A stretch of 64,000 bases of DNA from contig NC_015703.1 in NCBI RefSeq assembly GCF_000218895.1, positions 5,655,001-5,719,000 on the forward strand, given 5' to 3'. Position numbers and translations under genes: made by a program. This document shows, piece after piece, positions 43,941 through 53,886 of the stretch. Origin of the DNA: Runella slithyformis DSM 19594 (GTDB lineage: Bacteria; Bacteroidota; Bacteroidia; Cytophagales; Spirosomataceae). The notes under the pieces were generated by a model, which ran no database searches, was not told the origin of the DNA, and was given only the letters and a program-made list of their open reading frames with translations. How positions within the stretch are numbered: the first letter of the stretch is position 1; every line of letters starts with the position of its first letter.

Positions 43941-44534
43941 GTGGTAAACTCCTCAATCACCGACGAAACGCTCTGGCAACGCCTCAAATCAGGCGATGAA
44001 TGGGCTTTCTCTGCCCTGTTTGAGCGGTATTATCGTTCGTTGATTAGCTACGGAAATTCCTTGAGTGCCTACCCCGAACGGGTACAGGACTGCGTTCAGG
44101 ATGTATTTGTCAATGTATGGTTGTACCGCAACTCCCTGAGCGAGAACGTAGTTGTAAAAGCATACTTGCTGTCAAGCGTGCGAAAACGCATTGCCCGCCT
44201 GCACGAGCGCGACACGGTTTTTCGGCAAACCGCATCGTTGGAATCCGTCCAATTCTCACTGGATTTTTCCATTGAAGATCAGCTCATTGCCGACGAAGAA
44301 ACCGCCGCTCGGGTTTCGCAACTCAATCGGTTGATCAACACACTGCCCGCCCGCCAAAAAGAAGCCCTGTACCTCCGATACCATCAGGGCCTGAGCATAG
44401 AGCAGATCGGTGAAATGCTCGACATCAATCATCAATCCGTTTCCAATCTCCTCCACCGCTGCATCCAACATCTCCGCAAAGAATGGAAGGGCGATCTGAC
44501 GCTTCTGCTGTTGCTCTTTTCGAGAATACTTTAA
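43941..44534 (+). CDS. ECF sigma factor 3 (Bacteroidota FecI-like)
   Basis: The protein has 197 residues and starts at GTG (43941). Region 2: FSALFERYYRSLISYGNSLSAYPERVQDCVQDVFVNVW. Region 4: LSIEQIGEMLDINHQSVSNLLHRCIQHLRKEW. The QSVSNLL core groups it with sigma 4 and away from sigmas 1 and 2. A hydrophobic tail, LTLLLLLFSRIL, ends the protein, as in sigma 4. FecR3 starts 77 bases downstream. A good promoter lies directly upstream. Confidence 0.93.
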   Translation: MVNSSITDETLWQRLKSGDEWAFSALFERYYRSLISYGNSLSAYPERVQDCVQDVFVNVWLYRNSLSENVVVKAYLLSSVRKRIARLHERDTVFRQTASLESVQFSLDFSIEDQLIADEETAARVSQLNRLINTLPARQKEALYLRYHQGLSIEQIGEMLDINHQSVSNLLHRCIQHLRKEWKGDLTLLLLLFSRIL

Positions 44535-44611
44535 ATTTTTCAAAAAAAAGTACCGGAAAGTGAGTATCGGCCCGAAAGCCTGTCCTCTCTGCTTTTGAAA
44601 CACTTTTTCAG

Positions 44612-45715
44612 ATGCAGCAGCGCAATCAATATAAAAACATTGACGACTTTCTGACCGATGAATCCTTCCAAAAATGGGTTCGGGAGGGAGATCAACGTAA
44701 TCATTGGGAGGAATGGACAGTAGAAAACCCCGAACGTGCTAAACTCGTGGCTGAAGCACGCTTGTGGGTACTAGCCATGCGAGTACCTGAATCACCCCTT
44801 TCTTCGTCCGAAATCACCGCTGCGCTACAAGCCTCCCTTATCAAAATTAAATCCATTGAGAAAGAGACTGCCACTCTTTCGGTTCCGTTGTGGAATCGTA
44901 TCGGCTGGCGCAGTATTGCGGCAGTTCTGGTGCTGGGGCTCGCGCTGGGATGGCTGTACCGGCGTCAGGCAGTATCGCAGGATACACTTACCTACGCTGA
45001 ACTCATCAACCGTGATGCCGATGGCCTGATCGAACAGACCAACAACTCCAACAAACCACAATTGATTACCCTGTCGGACGGCAGTTCGGTGCTTCTGCAA
45101 CCCAAAAGCAAATTGAGTTATCCTAAAAGTTTTGAGGGCAACGAGCGCAACGTGTACCTTTTGGGCGAAGGCTTTTTTGAGATCAGTAAAAATCCGAAGA
45201 AACCCTTTTATGTTTTTGCCAATGAGATTGTCACCAAGGTTGTCGGGACGAGTTTTCGGATAAAAGCGTATACCGATCAACCCAACGTGGAAGTGGTCGT
45301 CCGCACCGGGAAGGTGAACGTGAGTTCGAATCAATCCCTTACCCAATCAAGTAAGGCAAGCGTTCAGCTATTGCCTAATCAGGCCGTTCGCTTTGTCCGA
45401 GACCGACTGGTCTTTGAAAAAATAACCGATATAACCCAAGAAAAACAAATCATCAAAACCGTCACGGCTATCGAACAGATCAGTTTTGAATTTTCGGATG
45501 TTCCCGTGGCCCAAATCCTCAAAACCATTGAAGAAGCGTATTTAGTGGAGATCGACTACCCGCAGGAAAAGTTAAAAGACTGCTATCTTACAACTTCCCT
45601 CAGCGATCAGCCGCTGCCCGAAAAACTCAAGATTATCTGCGAGAGTTTGGGCAGCACGACCCGTTATGAAATGAACGGCAACCGAATCACAATCTTATCT
45701 ACCGGATGTAACTAA
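44612..45715 (+). CDS. FecR-type anti-sigma factor 3
   Basis: The protein has 367 residues with a membrane segment at 101-115 (SIAAVLVLGLALGWL). The FecR core shows LSDGSSVLLQPKSKLSY, NVYLLGEGFFEI and TKVVGTSFRIKAY; the C-terminal DUF4974 part is ISFEFSDVPVAQILKTIEEAYLVEI. The N-terminal 95 residues are longer than in FecR1 and FecR2. It lies between sigma 3 and susC3, with a hairpin-bearing gap of 191 bases after it. Confidence 0.92.
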   Translation: MQQRNQYKNIDDFLTDESFQKWVREGDQRNHWEEWTVENPERAKLVAEARLWVLAMRVPESPLSSSEITAALQASLIKIKSIEKETATLSVPLWNRIGWRSIAAVLVLGLALGWLYRRQAVSQDTLTYAELINRDADGLIEQTNNSNKPQLITLSDGSSVLLQPKSKLSYPKSFEGNERNVYLLGEGFFEISKNPKKPFYVFANEIVTKVVGTSFRIKAYTDQPNVEVVVRTGKVNVSSNQSLTQSSKASVQLLPNQAVRFVRDRLVFEKITDITQEKQIIKTVTAIEQISFEFSDVPVAQILKTIEEAYLVEIDYPQEKLKDCYLTTSLSDQPLPEKLKIICESLGSTTRYEMNGNRITILSTGCN

Positions 45716-45764
45716 CCCCCACTTTCAACTGCCTATGGTTTAAAGAATATCCCTGCTTACCCAT

Positions 45765-45893
45765 AAAAAAGCGTCGAAATGCTGCTACATTTTCGACGCC
45801 CGATGCTTCCCCAAACGTGTTGCGTTGACATGCCCTCTGCTAAGGGCACGGGAAGGATTTTGTCAATACCTCCGAAAAAAGTATTTACCAAAA
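45765..45893 (-). ncRNA. Putative cis-antisense RNA of the susC3 leader, ending at a conserved hairpin
   Basis: GCGTCGAAATG (45771-45781) pairs with CATTTTCGACGC (45788-45799) with one bulged base, loop CTGCTA. A6 at 45765-45770 gives a T-run on the minus strand. The promoter match is the best of the three: TTTG (45930-45927), a 19-base spacer, then TACTTTTG (45907-45900), which overlaps the susC start codon. The RNA would be about 128 nt. Confidence 0.45.
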
Positions 45894-45906
45894 ACAAATC
45901 AAAAGT

Positions 45907-48900
45907 ATGAAAAAAACATTGACCAACAAACGATTACTATATCGAATTGTGCAGACGTCACTCTTACAACTCACCTTAGCCATTTTGTTTTCGAGCATCA
46001 CCATGGCTACCCCGGTAAAAGGGCAGAATATGCTTGACCGAAAGGTAAGTGTACACATTACAGATACCTCGTTGGAAAAAGTATTGCGGCAACTCGAAAA
46101 AGAAGCGCAGGTAAAATTTTCGTTCAATTCGAGGGCCTTACAGCTCGACCGTCCGGTAAGCATCAATGCCACCAATGAATCGTTGTCGAGCGTACTGAAT
46201 CGACTTTTGAAACCGTTAAAGATCAAACATATACAGGTAAGCAACCGCATCGTATTGCGAAAAGACGATGCCGCCGCAACGGGTTTGTGGGAAAATGACC
46301 TGCCCGCAAAAATGTTGGAATATCAACTGACCGAATCAATTATCACGGGAACCGTGAGCGATGAAAACGGGATGGGTTTGCCGGGCGTGAGTGTGCTCAT
46401 CAAAGGAACCCAACGCGGCACCACTACCGATGCCGTCGGGAAGTTCAAACTGGCGTTATCCGATAATAACGAAGTACTTGTTTTTTCGTTTGTGGGATAC
46501 CTTTCGCAGGAAATCAAAATCGGTACCCAAACCACCCTGAATGTTTCCTTAAAGCTAGACACCAAAGCATTGGAAGAAGTGGTGGTGGTAGGTTACGGCG
46601 TTCAGCGCAAAAAAGACCTGACGGGAGCCGTATCAACGATAAACGGTGATATGTTTAAAGAGCGCAAAGAAACCCAGGTGGCGCAAGCTCTCCAAGGGGC
46701 TGTGTCGGGCGTAATGGTGACCCGCAACGGGGCCAACGGTGCCATGGGCGGAGCCACTATTCGCATAAGAGGGGTGACCACCATCGGCAACTCCGACCCG
46801 TTGGTGATCGTGGATGGCGTACCCGTGAGCGACGTAAATCAGGTCAACCCCAACGACATCGAAAACCTCTCAGTCCTGAAAGATGCGGCTTCAGCTTCTA
46901 TTTACGGTTCGCGGGCGGCATCGGGGGTGATTTTGATCACCACCAAAAGAGCCAAAAACGATCAGGCCTCCATTCAGTACAGCTACGAAAATGGGTTTGA
47001 TACGCCCACCCAATTGCCCGAGTATATGCGTGCGCAGCGCTACATGGAGTTGGTCAACGAACTCCGCTGGAACGATGCCGGCAACGGTACCAACCGCTTC
47101 CCCACGTTCAGTCAGGATTTGTTGACGGATTATAACCAAAAACACCTTTCTGACCCCGACAGATACCCGGACACCGATTGGATGTCTCTGACCCTGAACA
47201 AAATCGCCCCACGGGAGGCGCACAGTGTCAGTATCATCGGAGGGTCTAAATTTGTAAAATCCAATGCTTCAGTGCGTTATGAAAAAGTGGGCGGTTTTTA
47301 CGACAACAAAAACTACAATCGGATTTTTGTTCGATCCAACAACGATTTTACCATTAATAAACTCATTGGCGGAACGGTCGATTTTAACTTCAAAAGAACC
47401 AATGCCTTAGACCCTACGGCCGCTGATCCGCTGTACCGCACCCGAATTTCATCCCCTATCTATCCGGCAATCTGGGCCGATGGCCGCATTGCCGACGGAA
47501 AGGCGGGTGAGAACGTGTATGCCAAAATTAAATACGGCGGCACCGATCGTAACACATATAATCAGGTTGGCGGACGCCTTGCGCTTGACATTAAACCCAT
47601 TGAAGGTCTGAAACTGTCGGGGATCATTGCTCCGATATTTGACTTCAATAATCAAAAACGCTTCAACCGAAAGGTAGATATCTATGCCTCCAATGACCCC
47701 AACCAATACGTCGTATCGTTGATCGGCGGGGGCCTGACTACGCGCTTGGACGAAAACCGTACCACCAACTACAGCATCACGACCCAGCTTTTGGCCAATT
47801 ACCTCAAAACCGTTGGAAACCATGACTTTACAGTGTTAGCAGGTTATGAGAATTATTACTTCAAAGGCGAGTCGATGGGTGCCTCGCGTGACCAGTTCCT
47901 TTTTGATACCTACCCTTATCTGAACCAGGGCCCGGCCGCCTTCCGGGACAATTTCGGATCGGCATTTGAAACCGCCTACCGTTCGTATTTCGGGCGTCTG
48001 ACGTATAGCTTTAAAGACAAATACCTGATTCAGGCAAATATCCGCCGCGATGGTTCCTCCCGATTCAACGCCAATTATCGTTGGGGTACATTTCCATCAA
48101 TATCAGCGGGTTGGGTAATCAGCGAAGAGGAGTTCTTCAAAAAACAGAACTTGGTTTCTTTCCTCAAACTTCGGGCCTCCTGGGGTACCCTCGGCAATGA
48201 GCGTATCGGAAATTACCCTTCAGTGGGAATCATGAATTTTGGCAATGCTCTTTTTTATCAAAACAACATTGCCACCGCACAGCAAACCGCCGCTCAGGTA
48301 CAGTATGCCATTCAGGATATTTCCTGGGAGAAAACGGCCTCTACCGACCTTGGACTCGACGCTTATTTCTTAAAAAATCGCCTGCGCCTAACCGCCGATG
48401 TGTATTATAAAGAAACCAAAGACATGCTGCTGGCGTTGCAGATCCCAATTTTTGTGGGTTTTGAAAACCCCAACCAAAACACGGGGGTAATGACCACCAA
48501 AGGCATCGACCTTGATCTGGGCTGGACCGACAACATCGGCAAACTGAGGTACTCGGCTTCCGTAAATCTATCGCAATTTCAGTCGATCATGGGTGATTTA
48601 GGCGGTACCGAATTTATCGGCGACCGCATCAAAAAGTTAGGAAGTCAGTTTGACGAATGGTACGGTTATCGTTCCGAAGGAATTTACCAAACCCAGGAAG
48701 ACGTCAACAATTCACCCAAACTCAATGCCAACGTAAAAGTGGGCGATATGAAATACACCGACATCAGCGGCCCCAACGGCGTACCCGACGGAAAAATCTC
48801 CCCCGAATACGACCGCGTACTGCTCGGCAGCTCGCAGCCACAGTGGATGTACGGCGGAAACTTCAAGTTAGACTACCAAGGATTTGATTTAGGTGTTACT

Positions 48901-49308
48901 TTCCAAGGCATTGGGTATCAAAACACTTCTCTGCTTTCGTATACCGATTACAATGCCGAAAACTGGGGTGTGTTTCCGGTATATATGGATGGCAGTACTT
49001 GGAGTTTGAACAATACGGCAGATCAGAATTTAGCGGCCAAATACCCCCGATTTACCGAAACAAACAAAGGACTGAACCGCGCGTTATCTGATTTTTGGTT
49101 GTTTAACGGAGGCTATTTTCGGTTGAAAAACATCACATTGGGTTACACTCTTCCCCAAAATATCTCTCGGAAAATCATGGCAAACAACATACGTTTTTAC
49201 ATCAATGCCACCGATATTTTCTCGCTCAACAGATACCCAAAAGGCTGGGATCCCGAAGGACTGGGGATTGTTTCGACATTTTTGGGCGGCTTTACAATTG
49301 GTTTTTAA
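45907..49308 (+). CDS. SusC/RagA-family TonB-dependent transporter 3 (with STN domain)
   Basis: The protein has 1133 residues. Signal peptide ends near residue 38 (VKGQN). STN domain (MLDRKVSVHITDTSLEKVLRQLEKEAQVKFSFNS), regulatory-like domain (ITGTVSDENGMGLPGVSVLIKG), linker EVVVVGYGVQRKKDLTGAVS, plug (TIRIRGVTTIGNSDPLVIVDG) and barrel ending GGFTIGF. It pairs with the SusD-like gene 19 bases downstream. The STN domain should signal to FecR3. Confidence 0.95.
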   Translation: MKKTLTNKRLLYRIVQTSLLQLTLAILFSSITMATPVKGQNMLDRKVSVHITDTSLEKVLRQLEKEAQVKFSFNSRALQLDRPVSINATNESLSSVLNRLLKPLKIKHIQVSNRIVLRKDDAAATGLWENDLPAKMLEYQLTESIITGTVSDENGMGLPGVSVLIKGTQRGTTTDAVGKFKLALSDNNEVLVFSFVGYLSQEIKIGTQTTLNVSLKLDTKALEEVVVVGYGVQRKKDLTGAVSTINGDMFKERKETQVAQALQGAVSGVMVTRNGANGAMGGATIRIRGVTTIGNSDPLVIVDGVPVSDVNQVNPNDIENLSVLKDAASASIYGSRAASGVILITTKRAKNDQASIQYSYENGFDTPTQLPEYMRAQRYMELVNELRWNDAGNGTNRFPTFSQDLLTDYNQKHLSDPDRYPDTDWMSLTLNKIAPREAHSVSIIGGSKFVKSNASVRYEKVGGFYDNKNYNRIFVRSNNDFTINKLIGGTVDFNFKRTNALDPTAADPLYRTRISSPIYPAIWADGRIADGKAGENVYAKIKYGGTDRNTYNQVGGRLALDIKPIEGLKLSGIIAPIFDFNNQKRFNRKVDIYASNDPNQYVVSLIGGGLTTRLDENRTTNYSITTQLLANYLKTVGNHDFTVLAGYENYYFKGESMGASRDQFLFDTYPYLNQGPAAFRDNFGSAFETAYRSYFGRLTYSFKDKYLIQANIRRDGSSRFNANYRWGTFPSISAGWVISEEEFFKKQNLVSFLKLRASWGTLGNERIGNYPSVGIMNFGNALFYQNNIATAQQTAAQVQYAIQDISWEKTASTDLGLDAYFLKNRLRLTADVYYKETKDMLLALQIPIFVGFENPNQNTGVMTTKGIDLDLGWTDNIGKLRYSASVNLSQFQSIMGDLGGTEFIGDRIKKLGSQFDEWYGYRSEGIYQTQEDVNNSPKLNANVKVGDMKYTDISGPNGVPDGKISPEYDRVLLGSSQPQWMYGGNFKLDYQGFDLGVTFQGIGYQNTSLLSYTDYNAENWGVFPVYMDGSTWSLNNTADQNLAAKYPRFTETNKGLNRALSDFWLFNGGYFRLKNITLGYTLPQNISRKIMANNIRFYINATDIFSLNRYPKGWDPEGLGIVSTFLGGFTIGF

Positions 49309-49327
49309 TTTAATTCTCCGACTCACA

Positions 49328-51040
49328 ATGAAAAAAAAGATATTCAGCGCAGCCTTAAGCTTAATTTTATTAGCTTCCTGCCAAAACTCATTAGACCTTT
49401 ATCCCCTTGCGGAGCCTTCGGCCGAGAAGTGGTATTCTACCGAAACAGAAATTCAATTGGCCCTCAATGACCTCTATCGTATTGATTTCTGGCAATGGGA
49501 TGAGGATGGAACGAGCAACAACTTTATATCGGATGATGGCTTTTATCGCCAAACCCTCACGCCTGTCAAATCGGGTACAATAACGAGTCAGTGGGCGTTT
49601 TCGACCACCCTCTGGCGTAATTCTTACAAAGCCATTGCCCGGGCCAACCGAGCCATTTTGGCCCTCAACAGCGATGAAACGAAAGCAAAGGTCAACAAAG
49701 CTAAGTTGGACGTTTATTTGGCAGAAGCGCGTTTGCATCGAGCCGGGCAGTATGCTAAGCTGGTCGATAAATTTGGCGATGTAGTGTACAGCGACGAGGT
49801 CATCAGCATCGAAGATGCTTACACCAAAGGCCGTACCGACAAAAAAACGGTAATAACCAAAATCTACGAAGATTTTGATTACGCCATTACCAACTTACCT
49901 GCGAGTTATCCCGTTTCGGCCGTAAAACGAGCCACCAAAGGCGTAGCAATGGCCCTAAAAGCCCGTTTTGCACTTTATCAAAAAGACTATAAAGTAGCCG
50001 GAGATGCCGCCAAAGCCTGCATGGATCTGAACCAATACGTACTGCATCCCGACTACGGAAATTTATTTTTGCAAAGTACCAAAAACTCAAAAGAGATTAT
50101 CTTCTCCATTCCCCGTTCGCTGGAATTGAAAGTGACCGCCGGCCCTACTTCCGACATTATCAGTCGAAACTCGGGAGGCTTTGCGGCGGCCAATCCTACT
50201 TGGGATCTCTTTTGCTCCTACCTCTGTACTGACGGAAAAACCATTGATAAATCCCCGCTGTATGACCCTCGCAATCCCTTCAAAAACCGTGACCCGCGCT
50301 GTACAGCCACCATCGTTGAGTTTGGGCAACCGCACTTAGGATTTATCTATGACCCCCACCCTAACGCCCTTCAGGTAACGCGCGTCAGCACCAACACCAA
50401 AGTAACCAACAACGACAACCGTGCCAATGCGCAGTTTGCTTCGTTCAATGGGCTGATTTGGAAAAAAGGCGTGGACGATTCGTGGCTGCTCAACGGCCGT
50501 TTGATTGAGCCGGAGCAAACCATTGTACGCTATGCCGATGTATTATTGATGTATGCCGAAGCCAAAATCGAACAAAATCAAATTGACAAATCAGTATTGG
50601 ATGCCATCAATTCCGTGCGGGCAAGGGCCTACAAAGCAGCCCTTTCGGCTACCACCGCTTATCCCGCGATCACCACTACCAATCAGGCCGAATTGCGCCG
50701 CGAATTGCGCATGGAGCGTCGCATGGAATTGGCCTTTGAAGGACTTCGCTACATGGACATCGTACGCTGGGGCATTGCGGGTAAAGTGCTCAATCGTCCC
50801 ATTTACGGGATGCTCGACCCCGTAGACCTGCGATCAAAAGTTGTCAATCAAAACCTATGGTTTTTCCCGGGCACACCTACCATTGACGAAGACGGAACGC
50901 CGGATTTCAGCGAAATGGGAAAAACAGGTCTCATTAAAAATCTGGTACCTACCACTTGGAACGACCGTCAGTATTTGTGGCCGATTCCTACGTCCGAAAT
51001 TCAGATCAATCCCAACATGAAGCAAAACCCGGGGTATTAA
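49328..51040 (+). CDS. SusD/RagB-family lipoprotein 3
   Basis: The protein has 570 residues from MKKKIFSAALSLI (the frame is open upstream inside susC, but this ATG precedes the signal). Lipobox LLASC at 14-18, then QNSLDLYPLAEPSAEKWY. SusD core: YLAEARLHRAGQYAKLVDKFGDVVY and RYADVLLMYAEAKIEQNQ; tail MKQNPGY. It is the surface partner of SusC3. About 100 bases, including a hairpin, separate it from the next gene. Confidence 0.95.
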   Translation: MKKKIFSAALSLILLASCQNSLDLYPLAEPSAEKWYSTETEIQLALNDLYRIDFWQWDEDGTSNNFISDDGFYRQTLTPVKSGTITSQWAFSTTLWRNSYKAIARANRAILALNSDETKAKVNKAKLDVYLAEARLHRAGQYAKLVDKFGDVVYSDEVISIEDAYTKGRTDKKTVITKIYEDFDYAITNLPASYPVSAVKRATKGVAMALKARFALYQKDYKVAGDAAKACMDLNQYVLHPDYGNLFLQSTKNSKEIIFSIPRSLELKVTAGPTSDIISRNSGGFAAANPTWDLFCSYLCTDGKTIDKSPLYDPRNPFKNRDPRCTATIVEFGQPHLGFIYDPHPNALQVTRVSTNTKVTNNDNRANAQFASFNGLIWKKGVDDSWLLNGRLIEPEQTIVRYADVLLMYAEAKIEQNQIDKSVLDAINSVRARAYKAALSATTAYPAITTTNQAELRRELRMERRMELAFEGLRYMDIVRWGIAGKVLNRPIYGMLDPVDLRSKVVNQNLWFFPGTPTIDEDGTPDFSEMGKTGLIKNLVPTTWNDRQYLWPIPTSEIQINPNMKQNPGY

Positions 51041-51104
51041 TTCATTCCCGCATCATTATTCAATAACCGCTAAAATCTGCATTGGGTTAAAACGGAAGAA
51101 AGTA

Positions 51105-51122
51105 GCCTGTGGAGACACAGGC
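51105..51122 (+). other. Short hairpin between susD3 and the 834-residue protein gene
   Basis: GCCTGTG (51105-51111) pairs with CACAGGC (51116-51122) around GAGA. There is no T-run, so it is more likely a processing or stability element than a terminator; the downstream gene may be part of the susCD3 transcript. Confidence 0.4.
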
Positions 51123-51143
51123 CACGGCACAAAAAGTAAACAC

Positions 51144-53648
51144 ATGAATTTAAGTCAACCAATGAATACAAAAAAGATCAAGTTTATCTCGGCAGGATTG
51201 GCCTCCGGATTGTTTTTGAGCACTTTTGTCGCCCAAGCGCAGCCCAAGTCCACCTACCCCCAATTCAGCGGCATCTACCCCCACCTTGCTTATTATAATA
51301 ATGAAGGCGAGTGCGGCACGGGAGCGGTGGTCCCTTGGGCTGACCGCCTGTGGGTGATTACCTACGGGCCTCATTTACCCTTTGGCTCTTCGGACAAACT
51401 CTACGAGATCACGCCCGGATTGCAGCGTACCATCCGTCCCGAAAGTACCGGAGGCACCCCTGCCAACCGAATGATCCACAAAGAGAGCAACCAATTGTTC
51501 ATTGGTCCATACGCCATTGATGCACAGCGCAACGTGCGCACCATTCCCTACACCGAAGCTCCGGGTCGCTACACAGGGCTGGCGCGGGGATTGACCGATC
51601 CGCATAACAAAATCCTGATTGCCACGATGGAAGAAGGATTTTATGAAATGGACGTTAAGAGCCTGAAGACTAAGCTGTTGTATCAAGACGGCAACGTAAA
51701 GGAAAAGAAAGGAGAAGATACCTCCAACAACCACAATGGGCTACTTCTTCCGGGTGCGCACGGCAAAGGCGTGTATTCCGGCCAGGGCGTCATGGTGTAT
51801 TCCAACAACGGCGAATCGGGTCCGCAGGCGCTGAAACAGTTTGATATTGAATCAGGCGTTTTGGCCGAATGGAACGGAAAAGACTGGAAGGTCGTTCGTC
51901 GCAATCAGTTTGTCGAAGTCACGGGCCCGGGCGGAATTTACGGCAACAAAAATCCCGAAACCGACCCCATTTGGACCACCGGATGGGATCATAAATCAGT
52001 CCTTTTGGGCGTACGTGACGGCGGCAAATGGTCATTTTTCAGATTGCCCAAAGCCAGTCACAGCTACGACGGTGCCCACGGCTGGAACACCGAATGGCCC
52101 CGCATCCGCGACATCGGCACAGACATGCAGCCCGATTATCTGATGACCATGCACGGACTATTTTGGCGTTTCCCTCAAACATTTACGTCCAAAAACACCG
52201 CCGGCATTCGTCCCCGCTCGGCCTATCTGAAAGTCATCGGCGACTATACCCGTTGGCAAAACGGACTCGTTTTTGGCTGCGATGATTCGGCACAAAAGGA
52301 ATTTTTGAACAAACGCAACACCAAAGGAAACATCGAAGGCCCGGGCCAATCCAATTCCAATCTTTGGTTTACCTCCTTTAATACACCCGATCAATTGGGA
52401 CCAAACACCGCGCAAGGGGCCGTTTGGCTGGCCGAAAAAATTGAGGCCAACGCGGTATCCGAGCCGTTTCTTTTTGCGGGTTGGGACAAACGAATGGCTT
52501 GGGCCCATAACGCAGGGAATGAGAGCGTTAACTTCAGTTTTGAAACAGACACCGACGGAAAAGGCAATTGGAAACCGTTGCGCTCTGTAGAAGTTCCGGC
52601 AGGGCAAAGCGTCGCTGTTACCTTTACGGCCGCTGAAAACGGCGAATGGATTCGGGTCAAGAGCAATCGCGCCACCACGGCCACCGTCAACTTTAATTAC
52701 AGCGACGCCTCCCGATTTACAACGAAAGCTGACAAAATGTTCAACGGTTTGGCCGGTATTAATGCTTCAAATTACTCCGGCGGACTCATGTACGGCTTGG
52801 GGGAAAATCGTCGGGCAATGGGCCTATTGGCAGGACAATTCTCCAACGGAACATTCACCGAAAATGGCTACTACGAATTGGACAGTGCCATGCACTTGGT
52901 CAAAAAAGAAGATGCTGAAACGGCACAATTTATCCACGACAAGTTTGCCATTCCCAAAGAAGTCATTTCGGTTGATGGGGCCTCCGTGCTTATCATTGAC
53001 GACAGCGGCCGAAGATGGCGATTGCCTAAAGGCAACGAAGCATTTACTAATAAAACCAATAGTACTTCGCTCCGCATTTGTCGAGAAGTAGCCACCGAGC
53101 GCGACTTGTTGAACGCCCACGGCACTTTCTACGAACTGCCCGCCGAAAATGCCGACGGTTTTGCCAAAATCCGCCCCGTTGCCTCACATTCGCTGAGTGT
53201 CCATGATTACGCCTCCTACCGTGGCTTATTGGTGATGACGGGCCTTGACAATCAAACCGCTGCTAATGAGCACATCATTGCCTCCAACGACGGCAAAGCA
53301 AAAGTATGGGCAGGCACCATTGACGACCTCTGGAAATTGGGCAAACCCGTTGGACAAGGCGGTCCGTGGAAAAACAGCCAAGTAAAAGCCGGCACTCCCT
53401 CAGACCCTTATTTGATTGGTTTTTACGACAAAAAAAGTCTGAGAATTTCTCACAACGCCAAGCAGCCCGTTACGTTCGCCATACAGGCAGAGCCCATCGG
53501 CCACGGACCTTGGATGAACTACAAACAAGTAACCGTTAAGCCGGGCGAAACCTTTACGTTTACCTTCCCGGATGATTTCCAAGCCCGTTGGATTCGTTTT
53601 GCCGCTGATAAAGATTGCGAAGCTACTGCGTGGCTGACGTATCAATAA
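51144..53648 (+). CDS. Secreted protein of unknown function, 834 residues (PUL module 3)
   Basis: The signal peptide ends near residue 32 (FVAQAQ). The mature protein begins STYPQFSGIYPHLAYYNNEGECGTGAVVPWADRLWVITYGPH, and the first half reads as beta-propeller-like blades with repeated WxTGWDHKS and GxxRSAYLKV stretches. The second half has two matching beta-sandwich-like parts: VNFSFETDTDGKGNWKPL...GEWIRVKSN (near 450-505) and VTFAIQAEPIGHGPWMNY...ARWIRFAAD (near 770-825). It has no recognised family. It is the sole cargo of module 3, so it probably processes or binds the module's substrate. Catalytic residues cannot be assigned. Confidence 0.85.
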   Translation: MNLSQPMNTKKIKFISAGLASGLFLSTFVAQAQPKSTYPQFSGIYPHLAYYNNEGECGTGAVVPWADRLWVITYGPHLPFGSSDKLYEITPGLQRTIRPESTGGTPANRMIHKESNQLFIGPYAIDAQRNVRTIPYTEAPGRYTGLARGLTDPHNKILIATMEEGFYEMDVKSLKTKLLYQDGNVKEKKGEDTSNNHNGLLLPGAHGKGVYSGQGVMVYSNNGESGPQALKQFDIESGVLAEWNGKDWKVVRRNQFVEVTGPGGIYGNKNPETDPIWTTGWDHKSVLLGVRDGGKWSFFRLPKASHSYDGAHGWNTEWPRIRDIGTDMQPDYLMTMHGLFWRFPQTFTSKNTAGIRPRSAYLKVIGDYTRWQNGLVFGCDDSAQKEFLNKRNTKGNIEGPGQSNSNLWFTSFNTPDQLGPNTAQGAVWLAEKIEANAVSEPFLFAGWDKRMAWAHNAGNESVNFSFETDTDGKGNWKPLRSVEVPAGQSVAVTFTAAENGEWIRVKSNRATTATVNFNYSDASRFTTKADKMFNGLAGINASNYSGGLMYGLGENRRAMGLLAGQFSNGTFTENGYYELDSAMHLVKKEDAETAQFIHDKFAIPKEVISVDGASVLIIDDSGRRWRLPKGNEAFTNKTNSTSLRICREVATERDLLNAHGTFYELPAENADGFAKIRPVASHSLSVHDYASYRGLLVMTGLDNQTAANEHIIASNDGKAKVWAGTIDDLWKLGKPVGQGGPWKNSQVKAGTPSDPYLIGFYDKKSLRISHNAKQPVTFAIQAEPIGHGPWMNYKQVTVKPGETFTFTFPDDFQARWIRFAADKDCEATAWLTYQ

Positions 53649-53691
53649 AAAACGATTAGAATAAATAAAGAGATAGGTAATGAACAACATT

Positions 53692-53727
53692 AATCCCCGG
53701 CGGGCTTCTGTCGGGGATTTGTTTTTT
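53692..53727 (+). terminator. Intrinsic terminator of PUL module 3
   Basis: AATCCCCG (53692-53699) pairs with CGGGGATT (53712-53719), followed by TTGTTTTTT. It lies 44 bases after the last gene of the module. Confidence 0.8.
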
Positions 53728-53739
53728 AGACGCAGTCAC

Positions 53740-53886
53740 TTGGCTCTGCCGACGGGGCAGCCCAAGCGGTGACGACTATGACGAGGCCTCCGGCCTAAAT
53801 AGAACAGCCGATTGAAAGCCTCGTTATTGTCGTCACTCGCCAGACGCGAGCGACTCGACTGCGAATAAGCATCTCGGCAGAGCCAA
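53740..53886. repeat. Nested palindromic element (dispersed-repeat family)
   Basis: Three nested pairs make one long imperfect hairpin: TTGGCTCTGCCGA (53740-53752) with TCGGCAGAGCCAA (53874-53886), GTGACGAC (53769-53776) with GTCGTCAC (53829-53836), and ACGAGGC (53781-53787) with GCCTCGT (53818-53824). Parts match the fic-flanking repeat and the block at 63727-63775 (core AGACGCGAGCGACT). It has no coding frame of note. The form fits a non-autonomous (MITE- or REP-like) element. It precedes sigma gene 4; the rest of the gap, 53887-54033, shows no gene. Confidence 0.6.

Noticed and set aside
49205-49327. susD3 starting at 49205, inside susC3
   Set aside because: The extra 41 residues lie in front of a normal lipoprotein signal that begins at 49328.
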